Part shown: in pieces, positions 9,466-19,539 of the stretch
How positions within the stretch are numbered: the first letter of the stretch is position 1
Layout of the letters: each line of letters starts with the position of its first letter
Assembly (NCBI GenBank): GCA_024762585.1
Contig: JANTHE010000003.1
Coordinates: 1 to 43,225, forward strand
Length of the DNA stretch: 43,225 nt
Reading direction: 5' to 3'
From: Sulfuricurvum sp.
GTDB taxonomy: Bacteria; Campylobacterota; Campylobacteria; Campylobacterales; Sulfurimonadaceae
The notes under the pieces: model-generated
Seen by the model: the letters and a program-made list of their open reading frames with translations, nothing else
What the model was told of the DNA's origin: nothing
The model's database searches: none
Position numbers and translations under genes: made by a program

Positions 9466-10754
9466 GGAGCCAGTTCCTTATCCAGCTCATCGTCGCTTCT
9501 GCGGCGCTGCTGATTATCTTCTCTTCCATTCTCTATCTTTACATCCAGCAAAACATCTATGACGAAAAACGTGATGAAATGCAACAGTTTGCCCAGAACA
9601 TCATCGCATCACAATCACTTTCCGAAGCTACGGGAAACGACAGTGATGCCTTATTGGGCGTAACGGTCGAATTGGTCCATTACGATTCGGACAGTTTTGA
9701 ACAAAGACTCTTTGAAGACGATCGCGACAAGCACAGTTATCTGATTTTGCTATATCCTTTTGAATCGGCACAGAAAACCTATCTTAAAGTAACAAAGGAC
9801 GTCAGTACAATGAAACGTCTGCTGGCAAAGATCCAGCGTTCAATATACATCATAAACGCCATAGGCTTTTTACTTATCGTCCTCTATGCCATTGCACTGT
9901 CCAAAATGCTTTCAATCCCTATACGCCAGCTCAGTCGTAGACTTTCGAATATGAATGAACAGCTGATGCGCCCCATCACTGTCAATGAACTTCCTGAAGA
10001 GTTTGAACCGCTCGGCGAAACCATCAATCGCCTTCTGAGCCGAATTCAAAACTTTGTCAAATACCAAAAAGAACTCTTTATCGGCGCCGCACACGAGCTC
10101 AAAACACCATTGGCTGTCATCAAACTTAAAAATCAAGTAACTCTGATAAAGAAGCGCACACCAGAAGAGTATATCAAAGCAATCAAAAAGACCAATGATA
10201 CTGTCGATGAAATGAATAAAATTGTTGCTGACATACTCAATATTGGGCGACAGGAAGGGGCACAGCTCGAAACCCCTGAACATCTGGATATCATTAATAT
10301 ACTGCGGCGCAAGGCTGAAGACTTCACTTTACTGGCCACCTCGGAGAAAAAATATTTAAACACTGATTTGCAGCCTGAACATTATGAGGCAACCATCCAG
10401 TTGACACTGCTGAATCAGATATTGCAAAACTTTTTGCAAAACGCACTTAAATTCACGCCGGAGGGGCACACAGTAAAGTTCATTAGTCGCAAACAGGGTG
10501 ATGATCTGTTGATAGAGATCATTGATGAAGGATGCGGCATCGACGAAACAGTTGATCTCTTTGCTCCATTCAAACGGCTTGGCAACAAGTCGGGGGTAGG
10601 CCTTGGACTTTTCCTCGCAAAAAGCGCTGCAGATGCCATCGGTGCTGAAATCGGTTTAAAGAATCGTACAGATGGTACCGACGGTACTGTAGCTACGTTG
10701 CGGCTGCGCGCCAAGCTCTGCTGTCCTCTGCCGATCAAACATAAAACACTATAA
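9444..10754 (+). CDS. Sensor histidine kinase
   Basis: 436 aa; TM helices, HAMP-like linker, H-box GAAHELKTPLAVIK, N-box LQNFLQNALKFTPEG, G-box GLGLFLAKSAADAIGAEI; overlaps response regulator by 22 bp. Confidence 0.93.
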   Translation: MFSKRSIRSQFLIQLIVASAALLIIFSSILYLYIQQNIYDEKRDEMQQFAQNIIASQSLSEATGNDSDALLGVTVELVHYDSDSFEQRLFEDDRDKHSYLILLYPFESAQKTYLKVTKDVSTMKRLLAKIQRSIYIINAIGFLLIVLYAIALSKMLSIPIRQLSRRLSNMNEQLMRPITVNELPEEFEPLGETINRLLSRIQNFVKYQKELFIGAAHELKTPLAVIKLKNQVTLIKKRTPEEYIKAIKKTNDTVDEMNKIVADILNIGRQEGAQLETPEHLDIINILRRKAEDFTLLATSEKKYLNTDLQPEHYEATIQLTLLNQILQNFLQNALKFTPEGHTVKFISRKQGDDLLIEIIDEGCGIDETVDLFAPFKRLGNKSGVGLGLFLAKSAADAIGAEIGLKNRTDGTDGTVATLRLRAKLCCPLPIKHKTL

Positions 10755-10761
10755 AAACCCT

Positions 10762-10925
10762 GTGCTGTCGGAACACGTAAGAAAAACCTCTGTATTTAAG
10801 ATTGCGCTGCTCTTGCTGGATGAAGTTCGTACAAGGACCTGCTTTGTTTTTTGAACCGATTTATTTGAACTTGCGCAACGTGGATAACTTCAAACTTGCC
10901 AAAGGTTTCTTCTGCTATAACTCGC
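10762..10925 (+). ncRNA. Possible structured non-coding RNA (6S-like architecture), boundaries approximate
   Basis: 215-bp gap with no ORF. Three nested complementary segments: AAACCT 10784-10789 / AGGTTT 10903-10908; TTGCGC 10802-10807 / GCGCAA 10873-10878; AAGTTC 10823-10828 / GAACTT 10867-10872. Possible -10 TATAAA at 10750-10755. No homology search possible. Confidence 0.35.
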
Positions 10926-10936
10926 AGATAATTTTA

Positions 10937-10953
10937 TGACGCCTTTGGCGTCA
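10937..10953 (+). promoter_or_regulatory. Perfect 7-bp hairpin in the ferredoxin 5' region
   Basis: TGACGCC-TTT-GGCGTCA, ending 16 bp before the ferredoxin ATG. Confidence 0.5.
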
Positions 10954-10969
10954 GTAATACGAGGTTATT

Positions 10970-11227
10970 ATGTCCCTGATTATTAACGATGAATGTATCG
11001 CCTGCGATGCCTGCCGAGAAGAGTGTCCAACCGAAGCGATCGAAGAGGGAGATCCTATCTACGTCATCGATCCCGACCGCTGTACGGAATGCGTCGGTAC
11101 CTATGACGAACCAGCATGTATTGCTGTTTGTCCTGTCGACTGCATCGTTCCAGACAAAGACAATGTCGAAACCATTGCCGAACTAAAGTTCAAGCATGAG
11201 CAAATCATGGCAGAGTATGAGGAATAA
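10970..11227 (+). CDS. 4Fe-4S dicluster ferredoxin (YfhL/Fdx type)
   Basis: 85 aa; CIACDACREECPTEAI and CTECVGTYDEPACIAVCPVDCI. Confidence 0.93.
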   Translation: MSLIINDECIACDACREECPTEAIEEGDPIYVIDPDRCTECVGTYDEPACIAVCPVDCIVPDKDNVETIAELKFKHEQIMAEYEE

Positions 11228-11274
11228 TAGAGGTATCCTAAAGTATAATTACCTGTAAAAAGGTAGACGCTCAC

Positions 11275-12753
11275 ATGGCAAAACGCACCGCGGTCATCGA
11301 CATCGGATCAAACTCGGTTCGCATGGTGATTTTTGAAAAGACAAGCCGTTTCGCCTTTTTTCTCCTCCATGAATCAAAAAGCCGTGTTCGAATAAGCGAA
11401 GGCGCCTACGCCGACAACGGAAACCTGCAACCGGTTGCAATAGAACGTGCGGTGAACGCATTAGGCGAATTTTTAAATATCGCACGTTCATATCATGTTC
11501 ATAAACTGCTTTGTGTAGCTACTTCAGCTGTACGTGATGCGCCCAATCGCAAAGTGTTCCTCAAGCGATTGCGTGATGACATTGGCCTGAAGGTTAAAGT
11601 GATTGACGGCAACAAAGAGGCTTACCTCGGTGGCGTCGCCTGTGCGAATCTCTTGCCTGCGATGCGCGCACGTACAATAGATATTGGCGGCGGTTCCACA
11701 GAGTGTGCCTGCATAGATCATGGAGTCATTCAGGGTAGCATGTCCATCAACCTCGGAACGGTACGTCTTAAAGAGCTCTTCTTCGATCACGGTGATGTCG
11801 AAGGTGCAAAAGAATATATCGACAAGCATCTCGCAGTTTTACCGCCAGAAAAAGAACCTGTTATTATTGGGGTTGGGGGGACTTTTCGAGCGCTGGCACA
11901 GATCCTGCTCAAAGCACAACACCATCCCATAAATAAACTGCACAGCTTTACCTTCAAATCAAAAGCACTGCTTGAACTGGGCGAAAAAATCCTCTCCGCC
12001 TCAGACAATGAGGCGCTCAAGTCACTCGGGGTCAAAAAAGAGCGCTATGACGTCATACGGCCCGGTACATTGATCCTGATGCGATTTTTACAAAAGGTTG
12101 GCTGCAAGACACTGATCAGCAGTGGAGTCGGAGTTCGCGAAGGTCTCTATCTCAGTGATCTGCTGCGACATAATAACGATCGCTTCCCACATGGTTTCAA
12201 TCCCTCGCTACGTTATCTGCTGGACCGTCACACTTTGGAGCCGAAATTTTCCAACCAGCTAGCACAGGTTTCCCTAACGCTTTTTGATCTGTTGCAAACA
12301 CACTTTAAACTCCATGCTGAACATCGACGCTTATTGAATATTGCGGCAAAACTGGCAAAAGTCGGAGCATCGGTACACTTTTATTCTTATCATAAAAACA
12401 GTCAGTACCTTGTACAGAGTGCACTGGAATACGGCTATACACATGAAGAGATTCTCACCATCACCGCACTGGTACGTTTTCATAAGAAAAGACGTGTTTC
12501 AAAACTATTCTACGAACACTATGACAGCCTGCTTCCCTCACATAAAACACTCAATCGCCTCAATCTTCTGCTCGCGATCGCCGATGCTCTTCTGGCCCAT
12601 CGCCCCAGAACAGTCGACTTCGAACTCTTTTTTACAAAAAACCATGAAATAGAGGTGCATGCCGAACGTAACAGCAGGCTTTATCTCGCCTCTGAACAGC
12701 TCCGAAGCCTTGGAGTAGAAAAGGAGATTGGCGTCAAAATCATATTATGCTAA
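11275..12753 (+). CDS. ppx: Ppx/GppA family exopolyphosphatase / pppGpp phosphatase
   Basis: 492 aa; AVIDIGSNSVRMVIFE, ATSAVRDAPN, IDIGGGSTECACI, VGGTFRALAQI. Confidence 0.92.
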   Translation: MAKRTAVIDIGSNSVRMVIFEKTSRFAFFLLHESKSRVRISEGAYADNGNLQPVAIERAVNALGEFLNIARSYHVHKLLCVATSAVRDAPNRKVFLKRLRDDIGLKVKVIDGNKEAYLGGVACANLLPAMRARTIDIGGGSTECACIDHGVIQGSMSINLGTVRLKELFFDHGDVEGAKEYIDKHLAVLPPEKEPVIIGVGGTFRALAQILLKAQHHPINKLHSFTFKSKALLELGEKILSASDNEALKSLGVKKERYDVIRPGTLILMRFLQKVGCKTLISSGVGVREGLYLSDLLRHNNDRFPHGFNPSLRYLLDRHTLEPKFSNQLAQVSLTLFDLLQTHFKLHAEHRRLLNIAAKLAKVGASVHFYSYHKNSQYLVQSALEYGYTHEEILTITALVRFHKKRRVSKLFYEHYDSLLPSHKTLNRLNLLLAIADALLAHRPRTVDFELFFTKNHEIEVHAERNSRLYLASEQLRSLGVEKEIGVKIILC

Positions 12754-14993
12754 AAACGTTGCCCAATCGTAAATTCAAAATGTGAAATCCGGTCAGACTC
12801 CTGCGGATTGATAGGATTTGAGAAAACCAGCTGTAATGGACCCATTGGCGAGAACCATTCAAGAGCAACCCCGTACCCTCCGCGCGAAAATTCAGAAAGT
12901 GATGATGTTCCAATCCACCCCCAGTCCAGGAAGGTCGTCAGGCGCATCTTTGCCTTTGGCACCAGCGGAAAGCTAAGCTCAAAGTTATTCGAGAAAGTCT
13001 GCTTCCCGCCGATACGCACATACTCTCCTGAGCGGTCGTTGATATAATAAGGCATCGAGTACGACTCATATCCCCTTACCGAGCCGAGACCACCCATATA
13101 AAAGCGCTCTGCAATCGGAAGGTATCCTGTGTCACGCGCAAGATAATAACGGGCCTTATAACGGGCAACCAGGTCGAATCCGAGCCATTCCTGCACGCCG
13201 TTGTATTTACTCAGCTGGGTCCTGCTTTTAAAATAATCAGCTTCGGCACCCAGCCCAGCCCGCTCGAAACTCTGAGATATCACCCAACCTTCGCGTGCGA
13301 CGTAATAGTCATCAGTGTTGTCGAATGTCCCCGATACAGAGACAGCACTTTTCGAGTAACTTTCAAAAAAACGTCGCTGATCTTCAGTGTAGAGAGAAAG
13401 ATTTACATCCTGGTAATCAACATTCGAATAGGTATAATTCAGATACCCGGTAATAAAGCGGGTAAAGCGGTGACCTGTCCCGACAGAAACACCGTCCGTG
13501 TGCGTTGTGTAATCATTGTACTGAAAGTCATTAAAGAATACTGAGAAATTTCCACTGAAATCGCTATCGTTAAGGCGAGGGTTGGAAATGTTAAAAGAGT
13601 AGTTGTTCGAGCGCTGCGAACGTTCCGCCTTGACGCCCATGTTAATACCCGACCCAAAGATATTGCGGTCGTTCACCCCGACACTGAGCATAAAGCCGCC
13701 GTAACTACCATAGCCGCCGCCAAGCTGGATATTTCCGGTAGGCGCCTCTTTGACCTTAACTACTATATCCATCGTATGGTCGTCAACGCGCTTTTCCTCA
13801 ATGGTATTGGAATCGAAATAACCGGTACGACCGAGTGCATTGCGTGAATCTTTCAGGTCAGTCAACGAATAAAGGTCACCGGGACCCAGGTAGAGTTCCC
13901 GACGGATAATGCGATCAAGCGTACGGGTGTTGCCCGAAACAACCACATTGCGTATCCAGACCTTCTGACCTGGAATGATGCGATAAACGACCTCAAGTGT
14001 CCTGTTTTCTGTATCTTTACGCAAATCGGGCAGGACCTGGACATAAGCATACCCAAGGTCGGCGATCTTGGTTTTGATCCGTTCGGCGTCTTCACGGAAG
14101 GTCTTGATATTAAACGGTTGCTCCGTCTGAAGATGTACCACTTCCCGTAAAATTGCCTCGTCGATGACCTGCGTCTTCTGGTAGAGTTCAATCTTTTTTG
14201 TTGTGTAAATATCGCCCTCTTCCACCTGATAACTCATATCGGCCGTGTAGTCGTCGAAATCGATCCGGGTAAAAGGCGCGTCGATTTTGGCATCCATGTA
14301 GCCGTGCTGCATATAGGTGTCACGAATCCGCATAGGATCGTACTGCAGCTGATCAAGCATCATTTTGCCATCATTTCTTCCCCAGAACCACCCCATAAAC
14401 TGATGCTCTTTGTTAGCAATTGCCTCATCGAAGATATCTGGATCCAGTCCATGCACACCGCTGTAACGTAATTTTTCAATAAGGATCGTCTCACCTTCGT
14501 TAGCAATGAACGTAACTGATACGGATCCGTTGTCAAGATGTTCCGTCTCTACCTCGACAACAGAGTCGATCTTACCCTCCTGAGAAAGCGCAGCAATAAT
14601 ACGCTTTTTGGCTGCCTCAAGTTTCTCAGGATCGTACAGCGTCCCTTTTTTCAGCTGCACGATATCACGAAGCGTGTCTTCGTCATTCTCTTTCCAGCCC
14701 TTAAGCTCAATGCGCGAAATGATTGGTTTTTCGACAAAATGCAGGGTCAGTACACCACCCTGATAGGTTGCGTAAATGTCTTTAAAGTAACCCTGTTTAA
14801 AAAAAGTTTTTATGGTATCGTCAACTTTGCTCCGCTCCAGCGGCATCCCCGGTTTTTGCACCAGTAACTGATCCGCCACGCCCTCGGAGATATGAACCAG
14901 CCCATCGTATTGCACTTTCTCTACCGTGTCACCAGCGTGCAACAGTGTCGAAGCCATCCACAGTACCGCCGCCAATATCGCCTTGTATCGCAT
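12750..14993 (-). CDS. bamA: Outer membrane protein assembly factor BamA
   Basis: 747 aa; signal peptide, POTRA repeats, C-terminal beta barrel (MGGLGSVRGYE; terminal FEFTIGQRF). Confidence 0.95.
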   Translation of the reverse strand: MRYKAILAAVLWMASTLLHAGDTVEKVQYDGLVHISEGVADQLLVQKPGMPLERSKVDDTIKTFFKQGYFKDIYATYQGGVLTLHFVEKPIISRIELKGWKENDEDTLRDIVQLKKGTLYDPEKLEAAKKRIIAALSQEGKIDSVVEVETEHLDNGSVSVTFIANEGETILIEKLRYSGVHGLDPDIFDEAIANKEHQFMGWFWGRNDGKMMLDQLQYDPMRIRDTYMQHGYMDAKIDAPFTRIDFDDYTADMSYQVEEGDIYTTKKIELYQKTQVIDEAILREVVHLQTEQPFNIKTFREDAERIKTKIADLGYAYVQVLPDLRKDTENRTLEVVYRIIPGQKVWIRNVVVSGNTRTLDRIIRRELYLGPGDLYSLTDLKDSRNALGRTGYFDSNTIEEKRVDDHTMDIVVKVKEAPTGNIQLGGGYGSYGGFMLSVGVNDRNIFGSGINMGVKAERSQRSNNYSFNISNPRLNDSDFSGNFSVFFNDFQYNDYTTHTDGVSVGTGHRFTRFITGYLNYTYSNVDYQDVNLSLYTEDQRRFFESYSKSAVSVSGTFDNTDDYYVAREGWVISQSFERAGLGAEADYFKSRTQLSKYNGVQEWLGFDLVARYKARYYLARDTGYLPIAERFYMGGLGSVRGYESYSMPYYINDRSGEYVRIGGKQTFSNNFELSFPLVPKAKMRLTTFLDWGWIGTSSLSEFSRGGYGVALEWFSPMGPLQLVFSNPINPQESDRISHFEFTIGQRF

Positions 14994-15109
14994 CGAAACC
15001 CTGTTTATCTAATTGGAAGGCAGATTTTAACAGCCAAGAGGTTAATAGGACGTAAAAAGCACACTCTAATCGTGGCAACGATAGAATGTCGGACAATCAA
15101 GGAGTGTCT

Positions 15110-15940
15110 ATGACCATCGGAATTATCGGACTGGGACTCATGGGCGGTTCGCTGGGCATGGACCTGAGGGGACTTCCGTTTGTCAAAAAAGTGATCGGTC
15201 ACGACCATAACGCGGCGCATTGCACTGCTGCTCTCAATTTCGGGCTCGTCGACGAGATCGTCGACTTCGAAGCACTTCTGCAGTGCGACACCATCGTTCT
15301 TTCCGTTCCCGTCGACGCTATCATTGCCATCTTGCAGCAGATGCCGGGCAAGATTAAGCCCGACAGCACCGTCATCGACCTTGGCAGTACCAAAGCCCGC
15401 ATTGCGCAAAGCATTCCCGCGGCCATCCGGGAAAACGTCGTCACAGCCCACCCTATGACCGGAACGGAAAACTTTGGACCCGAAGCGGCGATTTCGGGGC
15501 TGTACAAAGACAAGGTCGTCGTTTTATGCGACATGGAAGAGTCCGGTCAGCTGCAGCAAGAGACTGCCGTACGGCTCTTTTCGGGGCTCTTTATGCGCCT
15601 GCACTATATGCGTGCCTCCGAACACGACCGCCATGCCGCGCTCATCAGCCATATGCCCCACGCCATCTCCTACTCGCTGGCCAACACCGTCTTGAACCAG
15701 GAGGACAAATACAACATCCTCGCCCTGGCCGCGGGCGGTTTCCGCTCCATGAGCCGTCTGGCCAAAAGTTCGCCCGTGATGTGGGAAGACATCTTCCGCC
15801 AGAACAAAGAGCATCTGCTCGAAGCGATCAACCTCTTCGAGGATGAACTCGATGCCATGAAAAAAGCTATCAGGGATGAGGCGTGGGACGAAATCCATAA
15901 ACGTCTTGAAACCGGTAAAAAACTGCACGAGATCATCTGA
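15110..15940 (+). CDS. tyrA: Prephenate dehydrogenase
   Basis: MTIGIIGLGLMGGSLGMDLRG...VIDLGSTKARI...AHPMTGTENFGPEAA; ATG at 15110 preceded by GGAG. Confidence 0.93.
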   Translation: MTIGIIGLGLMGGSLGMDLRGLPFVKKVIGHDHNAAHCTAALNFGLVDEIVDFEALLQCDTIVLSVPVDAIIAILQQMPGKIKPDSTVIDLGSTKARIAQSIPAAIRENVVTAHPMTGTENFGPEAAISGLYKDKVVVLCDMEESGQLQQETAVRLFSGLFMRLHYMRASEHDRHAALISHMPHAISYSLANTVLNQEDKYNILALAAGGFRSMSRLAKSSPVMWEDIFRQNKEHLLEAINLFEDELDAMKKAIRDEAWDEIHKRLETGKKLHEII

Positions 15941-16536
15941 TGAACCCCAACACCGACCTGCCCCAAAACCTGCAAGACCTGATTGCCAACCTCTCATCTG
16001 TACAGGCAGTCCCCCTGAATACGGAACAGGGCATCCCCTTTCTCATCATCAAAATCCCCGAAGCGCACCCGGAACTGCTTGAGGACAATGCGGTCACCTG
16101 CGAATTCAAGCCCTCGATCTTCAACATCATTTACAAAGAAGATACCATCGCCCTTTGCATCGTTCAGATTCGCCTGAACGGTTCGGACAGTCACATCCAC
16201 ACCGCCGCGTACGATCTGAACAACGACAAGCAGTTCAGCGACTGCCATGCCCTGCTGGCGATGAAACAGTACGGGCTGCTTGTCGCAACCGAGACCCGTC
16301 ACGCATTCTTGCAGTTCGACACCCGTTTCAGCGGAGATTTCGACCCTCAAGAAGTCCTTAGCGAAGCGCGTGCCAAGGCGACCGACTACGACCCGATCCT
16401 CTTCAGCGAGATCGCCTACGGTCTGACCATGCAGGCCGGCTCTCCGGCCGCGCTCTGGGATTATCTTGAGAGCGTCGCCCCGTTCAAACACCAGTGGTAC
16501 GCGGCGATGGCCATGCAGGCCGAAAAGGTCGAATGA
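15940..16536 (+). CDS. Conserved hypothetical protein
   Basis: 198 aa; overlaps tyrA stop by 1 bp and the next gene's start by 4 bp, consistent with operonic coupling. Confidence 0.75.
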   Translation: MNPNTDLPQNLQDLIANLSSVQAVPLNTEQGIPFLIIKIPEAHPELLEDNAVTCEFKPSIFNIIYKEDTIALCIVQIRLNGSDSHIHTAAYDLNNDKQFSDCHALLAMKQYGLLVATETRHAFLQFDTRFSGDFDPQEVLSEARAKATDYDPILFSEIAYGLTMQAGSPAALWDYLESVAPFKHQWYAAMAMQAEKVE

Positions 16537-17807
16537 GCGCTTACAGCGTCATTATCGCCGGCAGCGGCGCGGCAGGGATGATGGCCGCCATCGTCGCCGC
16601 CCGCCGCTGCGAAAAGGTACTGCTGCTCGAAAAACTCGCCAAACCAGGAGCAAAGCTCAAGGCCACCGGCGGCGGGCGCTGTAACCTCACCAATACCCTC
16701 GACAACGAGACCTTCATGGCGCGCTTCGGGCGCGAGGGGCGCTTTATGACCCCGGCGCTGAACGCCTTCGACCATGATGCCCTCACCGCCTTTTTCCGCG
16801 ATATCGGCGTCGAAACGCACGCGCCCGACGGCTACCGGGTCTTTCCGCTGACCCACAATGCCGAAACCATACTCTCGGCACTGGAAAAAGAGCTGGAACG
16901 TCTTGGGGTCGACGTACGCTGCCATCAAAGAGTCACAGGGCTTGTGCACGACGGACAGTGTGTCGCAAGCGTTGAAACAGCATCGGAGACATTTTACGCG
17001 CCGCATGTCATCCTCGCCACCGGCGGGATGGGCTATCCGCAGCTCGGTGCCGAAGGCGACGGCTACGCACTGGCCGAGGCGGCGGGCCACACCGTTACCG
17101 ACCTCTACCCCGCCATGATGCCGCTGCGCACCAAAGAGACCTGGGTACAGCACTGCCGTGCCGAAACGATCCCGAAAGTCACCATCAGGGTCGACCTTAA
17201 AAAGCACAAAAAGCTGCGTGCCGATGGCGACCTCATCTTTACCAAAACCGGCATCCGCGGTCCCGCCGTGCTCGATTTCGCACGCGAAGTCACCCCGCTG
17301 CTCGAACGCTACGGCGAAGTTCCCCTTCGGGTCAATATGACCAAAGGCATGAACGAAGATGACCTGCTGAACCATTTCAAAACCGTCCAAAACGACCGCC
17401 GGGACGCCACGACGCTCGACCTCGTCAAAACCCTGCTGCCCGAACCGCTCGGCCTGCAGTTGTGCACCCTTGCCAACGCCGACCCCGGCCTGCCCTTTTC
17501 CAGACAGCCCGGTCAGGCAAAAAGCGACCTGCTGAAAACCCTGGCATGGACCCCGCTGACCGTCACGGGACACGACGGCTTCAAGATGGCCATGATCACC
17601 CGCGGCGGGGTATCGCTCAAAGAGATAAGACCTGAAACAATGGAGAGTAAAAAGCTCGAAGGACTCTATTTTTGCGGCGAGATCATGAACCTCGACGGCC
17701 CCTGCGGCGGCTACAACCTGCAGTGGTCATTTGCCAGCGGGTTTGTTGCGGGACATCTGGGAAGAAAGGATAATTACAAGAGGGACTATTCGGCGTGCAG
17801 ATCATAA
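16533..17807 (+). CDS. NAD(P)/FAD-dependent oxidoreductase, BaiN/HI0933-like
   Basis: MSAYSVIIAGSGAAGMMAAIVAARR..., KATGGGRCNLTN, ATGGMGYPQLGAEGDGY, FCGEIMNLDGPCGGYNLQWSFASGFVAG; ATG at 16533 overlaps upstream stop. Confidence 0.92.
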   Translation: MSAYSVIIAGSGAAGMMAAIVAARRCEKVLLLEKLAKPGAKLKATGGGRCNLTNTLDNETFMARFGREGRFMTPALNAFDHDALTAFFRDIGVETHAPDGYRVFPLTHNAETILSALEKELERLGVDVRCHQRVTGLVHDGQCVASVETASETFYAPHVILATGGMGYPQLGAEGDGYALAEAAGHTVTDLYPAMMPLRTKETWVQHCRAETIPKVTIRVDLKKHKKLRADGDLIFTKTGIRGPAVLDFAREVTPLLERYGEVPLRVNMTKGMNEDDLLNHFKTVQNDRRDATTLDLVKTLLPEPLGLQLCTLANADPGLPFSRQPGQAKSDLLKTLAWTPLTVTGHDGFKMAMITRGGVSLKEIRPETMESKKLEGLYFCGEIMNLDGPCGGYNLQWSFASGFVAGHLGRKDNYKRDYSACRS

Positions 17808-18025
17808 TCCTGCACCAAAAACGCCCTGAGTTTTCTCGCTTCGTAATCGAGCTTGAAAAAGTGTTCGTAGACGCTTTTGGCGTCCAGTGTCGGTGATTCG
17901 GAGAAGTCATACTGCCCCATACTGTCTTTGGGAATATTTGCATCCAGATAATCGTAAAAGGCGTTACGAATCTCGATCAGCTTTTTCGTTTCCGCTTCGA
18001 CAACGGATTTATCCTGCATGTTCAC
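17786..18025 (-). CDS. Small conserved hypothetical protein
   Basis: 79 aa acidic ORF directly downstream of trxA; convergent with and overlapping the flavoprotein by 22 bp. Confidence 0.6.
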   Translation of the reverse strand: MNMQDKSVVEAETKKLIEIRNAFYDYLDANIPKDSMGQYDFSESPTLDAKSVYEHFFKLDYEARKLRAFLVQDYDLHAE

Positions 18026-18033
18026 TCCTCTTT

Positions 18034-18402
18034 TTACGAATCGGCCTGCTGCGCTTCAATGTCTGCGCGCACCTTGTCCATATCGAGCTCCTGCACCTGA
18101 CGGATGACATCCTTGAGGCCCTCTTCAGGAAGCATTCCCGGCTGGTTGAAGACCACGACGCTCTCCTTGATGATCATCACTGTCGGAATGGACTGGATCT
18201 GAAAATGACCCGCGAGCGCCTGCTCCTCTTCGGTATTGACTTTACCAAAGAGGATATCAGGATACGCCTCAGCCGTTTTTTCATACAGCGGTCCAAACTC
18301 CCGGCAAGGACCGCACCACGGTGCCCAAAAGTCAATGATAACGATGTCATTCGCTTCGACTTTTTCATTAAAGTTGTCGGCGGTCAGATTTTCAAGTGCC
18401 AT
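18034..18402 (-). CDS. trxA: Thioredoxin
   Basis: MALENLTADNFNEKV...IIDFWAPWCGPCREFGPLYEKTA...QSIPTVMI. Confidence 0.95.
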   Translation of the reverse strand: MALENLTADNFNEKVEANDIVIIDFWAPWCGPCREFGPLYEKTAEAYPDILFGKVNTEEEQALAGHFQIQSIPTVMIIKESVVVFNQPGMLPEEGLKDVIRQVQELDMDKVRADIEAQQADS

Positions 18403-18459
18403 TTCGATTCCTGTTTTTAAATTGTCGGCATTATGACACATCTGGCTGAAAATTGGCGC

Positions 18460-19539
18460 TTATGTTTTATTTCGCAACCGGCGGAGCACTTTCTCCATCG
18501 CCGCTTCATCGGGCACTTCCGCCCCTTCATAAAGATGCTTTTCCATCGCCTCGGCACACTGTTGCGCTTCGCGGTCGTCAAGATGTTTGAGCAGTTCGAT
18601 AAGCGTACGGCGCATCGAGTCCACACGGACACGCGCTGTTTTGCCCCGGCGTCTGCCAAGCAGCAGCGTCAGGACCATGCCCGCAGCAAACCCACCTGCC
18701 GCTGCAACTATCACTGTCGTATACCCCACGATCTCCTCCTTGGTTGTATGATATGTTAATGGCCGGCCTAAACCGCTGACATTGACCTCTATGGGCACAC
18801 TCCGTGTCCGGACAACCCGATTGGTCTTGGGATCGAAACTGCGAAACTGCACCTCAGGAATCGTGAAATCCTTCTGTCCGACAAGAGCGAAGGTCTGGTT
18901 CCGCTCACTGTAGTAGCACTCCCCTTTCCACCGTGCGGCCTCGGACCTGCCCTCTTCGAAAACATCGACACCCGAAATTGCCATGCGCAACGGTTCCGAG
19001 AGTGACAGGTCGCCGCAGCCGCGCAGCGAAAGGGTCAGGTGTACCGGTTCGCCGCGCCGCGTCTGGTTGCTGTCCGTTCTCGCACTTAGGACGAAATCTC
19101 CAATGCCCTGAACCCCCGAAGGCGCCGGGGCCGCAAAGAGCGTCAAAGCATCATACCGCTCCTGCGACCACTCCAGGGCGGGCATCCACTGCCCCCACGC
19201 ATCTTTTTTGTATGTCCGTTTAGCCACATTCATCGCCGCCGGACCCGTCTGTACGTTTCCGCTTTGCATCGGTACGACGGTGTAGCACTTTGTCCAGAGC
19301 TCGCGTCCGGATTTTTTTTGCGCAACCGTTTTGCTGTCCAGTACCCGAAAATGCGACAGTGTCGGCGCGGCGAATCGAAAATCGACCAAAGCATCGTTCT
19401 GCGTGTACGAAAACGTATAGGTCAGTGCCACCGGCTCCCCCTGAAACAACTCCGTTTTCGACGCCTGCACATGCAATTCGAAGGCCGAAACACTGCTGAT
19501 GACGGTCAAAATAGCCGCCAGACTACCACGGAGCGACAC
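18460..19539 (-). CDS. BatD-like protein
   Basis: 359 aa; signal peptide, FELHVQASKTELFQGEPVALTYTF, C-terminal TM; last gene of the MoxR/VWA operon. Confidence 0.75.
   Translation of the reverse strand: MSLRGSLAAILTVISSVSAFELHVQASKTELFQGEPVALTYTFSYTQNDALVDFRFAAPTLSHFRVLDSKTVAQKKSGRELWTKCYTVVPMQSGNVQTGPAAMNVAKRTYKKDAWGQWMPALEWSQERYDALTLFAAPAPSGVQGIGDFVLSARTDSNQTRRGEPVHLTLSLRGCGDLSLSEPLRMAISGVDVFEEGRSEAARWKGECYYSERNQTFALVGQKDFTIPEVQFRSFDPKTNRVVRTRSVPIEVNVSGLGRPLTYHTTKEEIVGYTTVIVAAAGGFAAGMVLTLLLGRRRGKTARVRVDSMRRTLIELLKHLDDREAQQCAEAMEKHLYEGAEVPDEAAMEKVLRRLRNKT

Noticed and set aside
16461-17573. 370-aa minus-strand ORF over the flavoprotein
   Set aside because: Antisense to a clear FAD-binding protein; no motifs.
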